64,000 nt of DNA from Desulfofarcimen acetoxidans DSM 771 (GCF_000024205.1 NC_013216.1:3658001-3722000), one strand, 5' to 3'; counted from the first letter of the stretch, positions 36,214 through 45,118 are shown. Notes: generated by a model from the letters alone, not told the origin. A program made the numbers and translations.

Positions 36214-36813
36214 TTATTGATATAAACGGATCTTACTAATGTTCTTCACCCAGTTGCCCATAACTGCCTCCGTTGCTGATGTCTGGCCATAAAAATTCCT
36301 GAGACAATCAGTAGAACTTATAGTCCCACCTAAATCCCCAAATTCGGTGGCAATTATTGCTGGTACAACTACATAATTTTGATTACTATCAATATAATAG
36401 CGGGTACCAAACAAATCGCTCTTGCTAATTGTTTTGCTGAAATCATCTGAAGTTCCTTCTGTTCCATCTGCTCCAATATCTAATATCTTGACACTGGTAA
36501 TTTGGCTTAAAGAAACCCCGCTTCCATTTAAAGCAGCCGTTAGTACTTGCTCCAATTCTGGTCCATAGGCAGTGAAATAATGATACTGATAGTCCTTGCA
36601 ATTATAAGATGAATAATCGTAAGCAGCAGTTGTACCAAAACCCTCTAAATCATTAGTATCATAAGTTGCAAGGGAATTTGCATTATTACCCAGATAAATG
36701 CTTACCTCACCTGTATTGGCAAGTGCAATCGCACTGTTTAAGCAGAGCACCAGGGACAACACCATCAATACACCCAGTATTTTTGCGCCTGTCTTTTTCA
36801 TCCTTTCATCCAC
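36214..36813 (-). CDS. Small secreted sulfite-oxidase-like domain protein
   Basis: The 199-residue protein has a signal peptide (about 10-33) and then only the shared domain: VSIYLGNNANSLATYD, a YDSSY-like strand, LEQVLTAALNGSGVSLSQI, TRYYID, VVPAIIATEFGD and a NFYGQ string in the position of the FGQ motif of the others. It is the most compact member and the simplest target for structure work. It lies between the RCC1 protein and the large SLH protein. Confidence 0.65.
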   Translation of the reverse strand: MDERMKKTGAKILGVLMVLSLVLCLNSAIALANTGEVSIYLGNNANSLATYDTNDLEGFGTTAAYDYSSYNCKDYQYHYFTAYGPELEQVLTAALNGSGVSLSQITSVKILDIGADGTEGTSDDFSKTISKSDLFGTRYYIDSNQNYVVVPAIIATEFGDLGGTISSTDCLRNFYGQTSATEAVMGNWVKNISKIRLYQ

Positions 36814-36871
36814 CCCGTAATTAAAATATTTTTGCTGCTGCGGCCCAATATAATCTAAATAATCTTCAATA

Positions 36872-39682
36872 CTATGTTTTATCCCCCTCCCCTGTTGATT
36901 GATTATTGTCTATTTGCTGCTCAACAGGCTGGTCAGTGCTGATAAAATTAATATAGGTTAAGAACCGTTTCAACATTACCGCACTTTGAGCTCTGTCGGC
37001 ATTTGCCTTGGGCGCAAAATTACCACCCGGCATTCCTTCGATAATCCCTATCTTGACAGCCAGAGCCACATCCTTTGTTGCCCAGGAGGCAATCTCTTTC
37101 TTGTCCTTAAACTGGTCCAACTGCTGAACCTGCTCGCTGGCGGATAAAGTATCTTCTTTCCCCGCAACTCGCGCTGCCCGGGCGATCATGACCGCCACTT
37201 TCTCCCTGGTAATGTTGTCAGCCGGCTTAAATAAGCCGCCGTCATAACCCGCAATGATGTTTTCACCTGTAGCAGCGGCAACACTGCCGGCATACCAGTC
37301 GCTAACCAATACATCCTTAAATTGCCCTTCATGCAAAACTCCTTCTTCCAGGGCCAGAGCTCTGACTAAGAGGGTTGCAAATTCAGCCCGGGTAATATTG
37401 CTGTCCGGTTCATAAGTAGTGTCATTTTTACCGGAAATCAACATCTTGCCAGCCAGCATTTCAATATCATCCTTGGCCCAGTTTCCTTGAATATCTGAAA
37501 AGCTCTTGCTTGACTGCAAAACAGTATACAAACTGTTGGTACGGTTTAAAATAATTGCGTAGCTCTTACCGTCCCTGGTTTCAAAGCGGGTAGGCACAGG
37601 TTTAAATCTATTTTTCGCCTCGTTCCAAACAGCACCCGTGGCACACCCGGCATTTACGCCTTTGTCCAGCTCGATTTCACGCTCCACATAATTACTGCCG
37701 AATGATTTATACTCCACTTTTTTACCGCCTGGAGCACTAATTTCTATGCTGAACTCCACCGGATCAACCAACATTTCTTGTCCCGCCTGAATACCGGCAA
37801 CCAGTTTATTTTTAACATCTTCAGCTGCCCTGGAGATAACAATATTCATATTCAATTCTTTCGGCTTGACATCCATTCCGGCCGCTATTTCATCAAGGTT
37901 TAGAGAATCAAGCGGCAGTGTATAATTACCTATAGCACTATTTATACCCAACAACATCCCTTTTTCTTTGGCTTTTTGCAGTATAGTTGATGAAACTTCG
38001 GTGTTTACTTCATCCACTAAAGCAGTAGAATTAACCGCCAGTCTGCTCCCCTGGGTTCCCTTTTCTATGTCTTCCAGAACTCCTTCCTGTAAAGTTAGCT
38101 TCTCCCCTTTGCGACCTTTTTCCAGGCTTATTTCTTCTTTTTTGATATTCTCTTCACTAACGGTTTGTTGAGGGACTAAACCACCGCTACCACCAACGGG
38201 AGCCACCGGTGTTCCTCCGGCAACCGTAAACATCAAGGTTAGAACATCACTGCCCAGCTTGCCGTTTCCCTCAGCCATCGCTTTAATCGTAGTGTCTTGA
38301 TTCACTACAATCGGTACGTTTAAAGAGGGAACATGGGCGCTGACATTGTACATCTTGCTGTTAATGTCCGGATTACTACCATCAGTGGTATAACGAAGTT
38401 TTGTTCTCGGCTCACTTTGCAAAACAATTTTGGAACCGCTTTTAATTTGGCCACCCTGCGTCGCAGTTTTTTGCTTGGTATCGGGATCGATAATTTGTGC
38501 TGTCGGCTTGGACCATTTACCCGGAGAATTCGTATTAACAGTAATATATTTCAAATGTTTAACAAAACCCATAAGGGTATAATCCGATTTTATACGCTGT
38601 CCGAAACACAAAACCGGTGTTTCACTTTCTGTCATATTGCCAAAATTAGAAGAAGCCTCTACCCGTTTCAAGGCTATTAACGGCTCCACCGGTGTTTGAC
38701 CGGGAAATTTATATCGTGTTGTATTCAATAATTCATCTACGGTATAGTTCCAATAGTAACCGTCACTGCCGGTAAAAGTAATCATCTGGGCCCCCGGACT
38801 CATTTCAGCCTGATCCAATAAGGTGCGCAGCGGCACACCTTCAGCAGCCTCAAATAAATCTTGAGGCCAATCATTTGTGGCTGAGAACAGATCTCTTTCC
38901 TGATCCATAGCTTCCAACTCGGCACGGGTATAAGACACTTGTTTAGCCACCCCGTTGCCGTTTATGAAAAGAATAGCATCCGGTTTGTCAGAAGTACCGC
39001 CCCCCGGGCCTGTACCACCAGAAGTTACAGTAAACTGATAAATTTGGGCTGCAGCCAACCCATCCCCGGTTACATTAATTGTATAAGTACCGCCGACGGC
39101 GTCAGCCGCCAGGGTAAAAGCGGTGGCAAAACTACCGTTTTCTATCGGCGGTTGGGCCACGTAAACCCGCCCGTTATTACTGTTGCGAACACAAATAGCA
39201 ATTGAACCTGTTCTCTGAGCTGTACCTTCTATTTCAACAACGTCACCTGCTTTAAAAGAACTATCGGCTACAGGTTTGTTCAGAGAAACGGCGGCTCCAC
39301 CCGCACTTTGCACCTGAAACCGGTAAATTCTCAGATCAGGCAAGCCCAGGCAACCGATATTAATGGTATATTGACCTTCGGCCGCCGAAGCCTCCAATGT
39401 AAAGCCAGTGGTAAAAACACCGTCTTGCACCCGGGGTTGGGCCGTAAATGCCAGGCCCCCCTGTTCATTCCGAACAGCTATTGATACTTCGGCTAATCCC
39501 TGGGCCGTGCCGCTTATCTCTACAGTGTCACCGGGCTTGTACACTTGATGGGCACCAGGAGAAGTCAGATTTACAGCGACACCCTGGTTACCGGCGTAAC
39601 CAACACCGGTTAACGGCAACAATATCGCTAAAATCATTAAGATACATAATAGATTTTTCCTGATCCGCAGTATCCTCATCAT
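36872..39682 (-). CDS. Large SLH-anchored sulfite-oxidase-like multidomain protein
   Basis: The 936-residue protein contains, in order, a signal peptide (about 1-30), two Ig-like repeats (about 35-130 and 135-225; VYKPGDTVEISGTAQ and SFKAGDVVEIEGTAQ) and a sulfite-oxidase-like domain (about 235-395; TRAELEAMDQE, NTTRYKFPG, PVLCFGQ). A chitobiase-like domain (about 400-500), a roughly 230-residue region without recognised fold (many charged residues, YVEREIELDKG, NAGCATGAVWNE) and three SLH repeats (about 745-915) follow. It is the largest protein of the array. Confidence 0.8.
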   Translation of the reverse strand: MMRILRIRKNLLCILMILAILLPLTGVGYAGNQGVAVNLTSPGAHQVYKPGDTVEISGTAQGLAEVSIAVRNEQGGLAFTAQPRVQDGVFTTGFTLEASAAEGQYTINIGCLGLPDLRIYRFQVQSAGGAAVSLNKPVADSSFKAGDVVEIEGTAQRTGSIAICVRNSNNGRVYVAQPPIENGSFATAFTLAADAVGGTYTINVTGDGLAAAQIYQFTVTSGGTGPGGGTSDKPDAILFINGNGVAKQVSYTRAELEAMDQERDLFSATNDWPQDLFEAAEGVPLRTLLDQAEMSPGAQMITFTGSDGYYWNYTVDELLNTTRYKFPGQTPVEPLIALKRVEASSNFGNMTESETPVLCFGQRIKSDYTLMGFVKHLKYITVNTNSPGKWSKPTAQIIDPDTKQKTATQGGQIKSGSKIVLQSEPRTKLRYTTDGSNPDINSKMYNVSAHVPSLNVPIVVNQDTTIKAMAEGNGKLGSDVLTLMFTVAGGTPVAPVGGSGGLVPQQTVSEENIKKEEISLEKGRKGEKLTLQEGVLEDIEKGTQGSRLAVNSTALVDEVNTEVSSTILQKAKEKGMLLGINSAIGNYTLPLDSLNLDEIAAGMDVKPKELNMNIVISRAAEDVKNKLVAGIQAGQEMLVDPVEFSIEISAPGGKKVEYKSFGSNYVEREIELDKGVNAGCATGAVWNEAKNRFKPVPTRFETRDGKSYAIILNRTNSLYTVLQSSKSFSDIQGNWAKDDIEMLAGKMLISGKNDTTYEPDSNITRAEFATLLVRALALEEGVLHEGQFKDVLVSDWYAGSVAAATGENIIAGYDGGLFKPADNITREKVAVMIARAARVAGKEDTLSASEQVQQLDQFKDKKEIASWATKDVALAVKIGIIEGMPGGNFAPKANADRAQSAVMLKRFLTYINFISTDQPVEQQIDNNQSTGEGDKT

Positions 39683-39720
39683 ATTCTCCTTTCTCTTTCT
39701 TAAAACCGGTGGGGTAATAG

Positions 39721-41394
39721 CTAATTTAATTTAATATCAAAATTCAAATCATGACTGTCCTTGCCCAACGGGTTCTGTTCACTGCTATTATCCCAAACCA
39801 GCGCATCCACATAAGCCTTTCCGGTCAGATTACCGGGCATAGTAAATTCCACCGTAGCCTTGCCACCCTCAATATCAACCTCAGTTTGTAAGGCAACAAA
39901 GCCCACCACAACACCCCCGGTAGTTGCGGTTGCCTCATCACCACTGCGCACCTGAATAATCAGCAAAGCATTTTGGAGTAGATTTATATCATTGGCATAC
40001 TGTACTTCAATACAATAGCCTCCGCCAGGTGCGACGGAAGTAATGAGCTGACCTGTATAATCCAGCAATTTAACACTACTAATGGTTATCTCATTTGCAA
40101 TGCTGATCAAATTGATCATATTGATGTGTTTTAACCGGTTATCTACCAGGTTACTGCTGTTACGCAGAATTTCAATCGTCTGATCCCCGGACACATCGGC
40201 AATCTCAACACCATTAACTTCATAGGCCAACATACACTGCTGGTCTTTCAGTTCCTGTATCGAACCGGCCTCGATTTTTTCACCAGTGGTTGTAACAAAC
40301 TCAACTCCCCACCTGCTGGAGACATTAAGTTGGTCAAGCAATGTACCCAGCAGCACACCTTTACCGGTCAGGGCAACTGTCTGCCCTTGTTCGGAGCATT
40401 GGTAGCTCACCACTGACGGAGTCATGCTTTTTAATGCTTCAACCGTATAGTTAGCAGGTTGGCTTAACCCTGAGCCCTGGATAGTGCAAGCCGGTACACC
40501 TGTATTGTAGCAAAAAGTCACTACATCACCATCCGATTTACCCCAACCGATTAACCTGGCTTTAATAGTTACATCACCATTTACCGGTATAGGTTTATTC
40601 ATTTCTTTAGGTCGGAAATCGGGATAGCTAATGTTGTATATGTAGCTGCCGTAAGTAGGTTCACTCCCGTCCAGAGTATAGTAGATCATGGTATCATCCG
40701 GCGTTCCATCCGGGTAGGTCAGGGTTATCAGCGTACCGGGAACAACTGTTGTTCCTGATGGGATATTGGTATAAGGAGTTCCCCATTTATCAAGGGATTC
40801 AATGGACACATAAATGGTTCCCCCGGTGCAAATAGCTTCGATCATGGCACAATTCCCCCCCTGAGGTTCATTCGGAGCCACCTGACCAATACACAATCTG
40901 CCGTCTGCATTGTTCAAAGCAAGTATGGTTGGAACCGATACCTTTCCTTCTTCACTGCGCACGGGCGGCCAATCTGAACAATCACCTTCTTCACCAACAG
41001 GAAAATAATAGCGTGGAGTATCCAACAACTGTTCTTTGGTATAATCTTTATATGCAAAAGCACCACCTGCTCTAAACTTGAGCAATGTGGCATTATCCTT
41101 TAATCCCGCCCGGTCCAAAATACTTTGCAGGGTTGGCCCGGTCATATCTTTAAATATTTTTAAGGCCGGCCAGTGATTATAGCCGGAATAGGTATGAGTT
41201 TCCTGGGGCAGCGCCTGTAAATCGGCCATGGTAAACTGCACCGTTTTGTTAACTCCATTGCCTGTCACCGTCAACACCACCGGATCCGCCGCTTCTGACA
41301 CCTGCGGTGCCAGCAGGATCAGGAATCCCAACATAATGCAAAATACTGCCACATTAGCCAACAATTCCATTAGAAAACTACTCAATTTTTTCAT
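39721..41394 (-). CDS. Secreted protein with two sulfite-oxidase-like domains and module A
   Basis: The 557-residue protein has a signal peptide (about 10-35) and a first sulfite-oxidase-like domain (about 36-205; FTMADLQALPQETHTYSG, LLDTPRYYFPVG, RLCIGQ). A chitobiase-like domain (about 210-300), a second, more divergent sulfite-oxidase-like domain (about 305-420; YTVEALKSMTPSVVSYQC, GVLLGTLLDQL) and module A (about 430-557) follow. It has no SLH repeats, unlike its near-twin at 28661. This suggests paired wall-bound and free forms. Confidence 0.78.
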   Translation of the reverse strand: MKKLSSFLMELLANVAVFCIMLGFLILLAPQVSEAADPVVLTVTGNGVNKTVQFTMADLQALPQETHTYSGYNHWPALKIFKDMTGPTLQSILDRAGLKDNATLLKFRAGGAFAYKDYTKEQLLDTPRYYFPVGEEGDCSDWPPVRSEEGKVSVPTILALNNADGRLCIGQVAPNEPQGGNCAMIEAICTGGTIYVSIESLDKWGTPYTNIPSGTTVVPGTLITLTYPDGTPDDTMIYYTLDGSEPTYGSYIYNISYPDFRPKEMNKPIPVNGDVTIKARLIGWGKSDGDVVTFCYNTGVPACTIQGSGLSQPANYTVEALKSMTPSVVSYQCSEQGQTVALTGKGVLLGTLLDQLNVSSRWGVEFVTTTGEKIEAGSIQELKDQQCMLAYEVNGVEIADVSGDQTIEILRNSSNLVDNRLKHINMINLISIANEITISSVKLLDYTGQLITSVAPGGGYCIEVQYANDINLLQNALLIIQVRSGDEATATTGGVVVGFVALQTEVDIEGGKATVEFTMPGNLTGKAYVDALVWDNSSEQNPLGKDSHDLNFDIKLN

Positions 41395-41558
41395 GCTATT
41401 TTCACCTTTCCATTGTTAAATGGTAAATGAACAATCAATTGGACGACAAAATTCCATTTGAGAAGGCTTTAGACTATTTTTATAATCTAAGAAATTATGC
41501 TTATGATAAATTTGTGAGTAAGCTAAGATTAACCATGCGAATTTAAATGATATTTGCC

Positions 41559-42374
41559 CTATCCCTTAAATTCAATTGTAAAAAGCTTCCGGTCATCAGC
41601 ATAAAAAAACTCATCGCCTACAACTGGCAATCTGGCTGTTATCCTCAGGGTGCTGCCATTCTTTTCCCATATACTTTGTCGCAAATCATGGTTTTCAACA
41701 TACTTAAACCGTGGGGGATTAGCCAAGCGCGCGTTACTTAAACCCTGCAGCACATCGGCCAGGCAAGGAGGACCGTTTACCGATACTTTCAGTTCCCTTG
41801 AATTGAGGTGACCCAAATAATCATCTGCTACAAGAGCCATGCGCACACCCAACAATAAATCAGCACATTTTTCCTGGTGGTGGAGCAATGCCTGTTTCAT
41901 GAATATTGCTTGACGCATTTCTCTTTTTAGCGGGCGAAGATATGGAGTTACCGGTGAAAAAACGATTTCCTGCTCATAATAGGGTTTGATGTCCAGCACA
42001 GGAGTATCATCCAGGGCATCCAAACCGCTGACCCAAAGTAAATTGTCTTCCACCCGCTCCAATCGAACCAGGGATAAAGCAATGGGATTGGGCCGGTTAA
42101 AGGCGCGCAGGCAGAAAACCCCATATTCAGGAAGATTCGGGTTAACCTTAACCGGAACAACTCTCAAAATATCGCGATTCGCCTTGTGAAACCACAATTG
42201 AATCCACAGATGAGAATTTTCCTCAATGCGCAATAAACCATCCTTGTATTCGGGAAATATTTCGATCAGAGAACTTCCCCCCGTAAGCGGCACTTGATCC
42301 AACGCTTTAAAATCAGATCTGACAACCCCTACCGGCTTTATTGTAATCATGTCGGTTTCATTAAATGATGCCAC
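41559..42374 (-). CDS. TrmO-like / FmdE-like fusion protein (copy 2)
   Basis: The 271-residue cytosolic protein has a TsaA/TrmO domain (about 10-150) with the family strings FNRPNPIALSLVRLE and GLDALDDTPVLDIKPYY, closer to active TrmO enzymes than copy 1. Its C-terminal part resembles FmdE (HHQEKCADLLLGVRMAL and GPPCLADVLQGLSNARL), here with a K-C and a P-C cysteine. It sits between two surface-protein genes. The paralog at 14119 sits at the far end of the array. TrmO acts on t6A in tRNA, and tsaD, the t6A synthase gene, is at 61626, but whether these fusions methylate tRNA is unknown. Confidence 0.72.
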   Translation of the reverse strand: MASFNETDMITIKPVGVVRSDFKALDQVPLTGGSSLIEIFPEYKDGLLRIEENSHLWIQLWFHKANRDILRVVPVKVNPNLPEYGVFCLRAFNRPNPIALSLVRLERVEDNLLWVSGLDALDDTPVLDIKPYYEQEIVFSPVTPYLRPLKREMRQAIFMKQALLHHQEKCADLLLGVRMALVADDYLGHLNSRELKVSVNGPPCLADVLQGLSNARLANPPRFKYVENHDLRQSIWEKNGSTLRITARLPVVGDEFFYADDRKLFTIEFKG

Positions 42375-42394
42375 TCTTACACATCCTTTCTAGA

Positions 42395-43777
42395 TTACTT
42401 ATTAACATTCATAATAGCCGTTACCGCTTCCGCCCTGGTGGCATTGCCCTGTGGCTGAACAGTGTTATTGGTATAACCCTTGATAATTCCTTTTTGCGCA
42501 GCGGTAGCGATGGCTTCACGGGCCCAACCGGAAATGCTATCGCTGTCGGCAAAACTAACCTCACCTGCTGTCGGTACCGGCTTTGCCGCCTTGACGATCA
42601 TTACCGCCATCTGCTCGCGAGTAATAAGGTCATCCGGACCAAAGGTGCCGGCATCATAGCCGTTAACTACACCGTAGGCTGCCGCCGCGGCAATATATTT
42701 TCTTGCCCAGTGCCCGGCTGTGTCTGCAAATGTTTTATTGTCATTCAAAGGCAGCTTAAACGACTTCACTAACACAGCAGCAAATTCAGCCCTGGTAATT
42801 TTGCTGTCAGGCTTGAAACTGCCATCTGGATAACCGCTTATACAACCCATGTCTACCAGTTTGTTAATGTTGTCAAAGGCCCAGTGTCCGGCAATGTCCG
42901 TTAATGTTATTGACGGATTTTCAACCGACCCGGCTTCTTTTTTAACAGCCATTACGGCAAACTTGGTGAAATGGTCAACCTGCACGCTTATAGTGTTGCC
43001 TGATACAGTACCGCCAAGGTTAACCCACTGGGATAAGGTTTCATTATAATATTCGATAGCAGGTGTCTCTCCCTCACCAATCTCATCAGGCTCAAAACTG
43101 AATTTGATTGTGACATTCTTGGAAAAGCTGTATTTATTCTCGGCCCCCACACTAAATTCGTACACACTGCCGATCAGCCTGAAACCAGCAGGTGCAGCAA
43201 AAGTATTGGTCACTTTCTGTACTGTAACTTCCACCGCTCCGCTGCCTTTAAGCGCTCCGACCGGCAATTCAACACCGGCTTCGCTGCCCAAACTTATTGT
43301 TCCACCGGCACTTGGTGTGACAGTGGCCTTTCCGGTAGTGGATGTGACTGCTTTCAATGTTGAGCTTCCACCGCCACCAGTTTTAGAGTTATTGTTGTTA
43401 TTACTGTCGCTGCTGCTAACCATAAAAGTAAATTCAGCCGGCTCAGCTAATTCTTCGGCACCAATTCTAATCGTATATTGTCCTGCTGCTGCACCGTCAT
43501 TTAGTTGAAATTCCGTAGAAAAAGAACCGTCTGCCACGGCAGGCTGAGCTGCATAAACCATGCCGCCCCCTGCGCTACGCACCAAAACAGAAACCTGCGC
43601 AATATTTTGTGCTTTTCCGCTAATCGAAACGTTATCTCCCGGTTTATAGATTTGGGAAGAAGCAGGTGTATAGAGGTTGACTGACGTCTCATTACTCTCA
43701 GCAAAAGCAATTCCCATAAAAAGCAAGCAAATAAGCGGAACAGATAATAAGCCAATCAGTTTTCTCACAAATACCAT
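42395..43777 (-). CDS. SLH-anchored surface protein, first gene of the array
   Basis: The 460-residue protein has a signal peptide (ending AFA, about residue 26), an Ig-like unit (about 30-120, IYKPGDNVSISGKAQ) and an N/G/S-rich linker. The same roughly 170-residue domain as the protein at 15854 follows (AGGTISLGSEAGVELP to VQVDHFTKFAVM), then three SLH repeats (about 285-460). It lacks the sulfite-oxidase-like domain. As the first gene after an 840-base non-coding region, it probably follows the main promoter of the array. Confidence 0.85.
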   Translation of the reverse strand: MVFVRKLIGLLSVPLICLLFMGIAFAESNETSVNLYTPASSQIYKPGDNVSISGKAQNIAQVSVLVRSAGGGMVYAAQPAVADGSFSTEFQLNDGAAAGQYTIRIGAEELAEPAEFTFMVSSSDSNNNNNSKTGGGGSSTLKAVTSTTGKATVTPSAGGTISLGSEAGVELPVGALKGSGAVEVTVQKVTNTFAAPAGFRLIGSVYEFSVGAENKYSFSKNVTIKFSFEPDEIGEGETPAIEYYNETLSQWVNLGGTVSGNTISVQVDHFTKFAVMAVKKEAGSVENPSITLTDIAGHWAFDNINKLVDMGCISGYPDGSFKPDSKITRAEFAAVLVKSFKLPLNDNKTFADTAGHWARKYIAAAAAYGVVNGYDAGTFGPDDLITREQMAVMIVKAAKPVPTAGEVSFADSDSISGWAREAIATAAQKGIIKGYTNNTVQPQGNATRAEAVTAIMNVNK

Positions 43778-44553
43778 CCCTTTTCAATAATTTGCGTTTG
43801 ATAATTAAATCATCACTATGAGACAATACCTGGGCTGATGATAATCCCTTTTGTATCGGACTCAAACCTTTAAGACCTCCTATCAGATTTTCTTCTCCTT
43901 CCTGACAATAAATTTCAGATAACAGCTGCTGTTAACACTTTATTGGAGCCGACATCACCTCTCATTCAAGGCAAGCAATCCTACCTCATTTAATAACTAA
44001 AAAATATACTGTTTAACTTATAAGCTTTAATAATTATTTGGAATTTTCATAATGGCTGCGAAGAGTTGATATGAATTATATGAATTAAACCGGATTAATC
44101 TGGAAAATTTACATGAAGTATGAATGAGGTTAAAACTCGAAACCGGAGGACAGATGAGATTTTAAGTCTAGTTTAGCCCATCTATAATTTAACGATTATT
44201 TTTATCTAATTATTTTATACGTTCAACCATCCTGCTTGCATATCTCAATAATTAACTAATAATCATATTTTAAAGATTTTTAACAATTATACATCACAAA
44301 CAGACACGACGCAACATAAATTAACAATACGTTATAAAATGATAGAACATAACGATTTTATATTTAAATTAATAATATATAAATAAACATAAATAAACTA
44401 GTGATAATTATAAACAAGAAGCTCCGAAGACCACAGTCTGCCGCCTGCGTTAGCAAGAACATTGCTTTGCTGTACAAGGTCATTTAGCTGCCACTAGCCT
44501 TATATCGGGTCTGTGATCGCCCCTGAGTTATTAAAATCCTTGCCGGATACACG
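43778..44553. other. Long intergenic region upstream of the surface array
   Basis: There is no gene with a ribosome site in these 776 bases. They contain a 7+1+7 dyad TAACAGC-T-GCTGTTA at 43920-43934, an operator-like site about 145 bases upstream of the first array gene. AT-rich DNA follows at about 44000-44400, then the structured block at 44429-44518. This is the likely regulatory region for transcription of the minus-strand array. Confidence 0.45.
44429..44518. ncRNA. Candidate structured RNA, unknown class
   Basis: An outer pairing GACCACAG/CTGTGATC (one mismatch) encloses two hairpins: AGCAA-GAACA-TTGCT at 44452-44466 and AAGG...TAG-CTGCCA-CTA..CCTT at 44476-44501. It is GC-richer than the AT-rich DNA around it. 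It lies between the mobB terminator and the surface array. I could not match it to a known riboswitch, and the transcribed strand is not certain. Confidence 0.3.
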
Positions 44554-44590
44554 CAAAAAAGCCCCTATCACAAAAAAAATGATACGGGCC
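44554..44590 (-). terminator. Terminator of mobB
   Basis: On the minus strand GCCCGTATCA and TGATAGGGGC (one mismatch) close a U-rich loop and are followed by six U residues, 30 bases past the mobB stop. Confidence 0.75.
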
Positions 44591-44620
44591 TTTCCCAATT
44601 CACTTTTCGAACTTAATAAT

Positions 44621-45118
44621 TTATTTCGGTAAATTATACTTTTCAACTAACAAGTCCGCTACGCCGACTGCATCATCCAACCCAAACAAAGGAACACCTA
44701 TGTCCCATTCAGCATCTGTTACCAAAGCAATCAATTCATCCGGAGCACATACGAGTTCACTGCTGTGCTCTGTACGGTTGATTTCTATTTTAGGTTTATT
44801 CGACCTTTTATAACCTTCAGTCAAAAGTATATCCATATCGGTAACCATAGCCACCACCTGATCCAATGATAATTCTTCCGGCACCTTTTTTATGATGGCC
44901 ACTTTACTTGGAGAAGAAATTACCACAGTATCAGCCCCGGCTTGAGCATGACGCCAGGTATCCTTTCCCGGTTTATCAATATCAAATCCATGCACATCAT
45001 GCTTTATGGTACCGACTTTTATTTTTCGCAGCTTAAGCTCTTTTAACAGTTTTTCCAAGAAAGTTGTCTTCCCGGCGTCAGACCTGCCTACAACAGCCAC
45101 AACCGGTGCCTCTTTCAT
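44621..45118 (-). CDS. mobB: Molybdopterin-guanine dinucleotide biosynthesis protein MobB
   Basis: The 165-residue P-loop protein has Walker A GRSDAGKTT at its N-terminus, GTIKHDVHGFDIDKPGKDT, and DILLTEGYKRSNKPKIEI, all standard MobB strings. MobB binds GTP and assists MobA in attaching GMP to molybdopterin, which the bis-MGD formate dehydrogenases encoded nearby require. It is transcribed divergently from the moeA-type gene at 45465, and the shared 346-base gap holds the riboswitch-like leader of that gene. Confidence 0.9.
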   Translation of the reverse strand: MKEAPVVAVVGRSDAGKTTFLEKLLKELKLRKIKVGTIKHDVHGFDIDKPGKDTWRHAQAGADTVVISSPSKVAIIKKVPEELSLDQVVAMVTDMDILLTEGYKRSNKPKIEINRTEHSSELVCAPDELIALVTDAEWDIGVPLFGLDDAVGVADLLVEKYNLPK

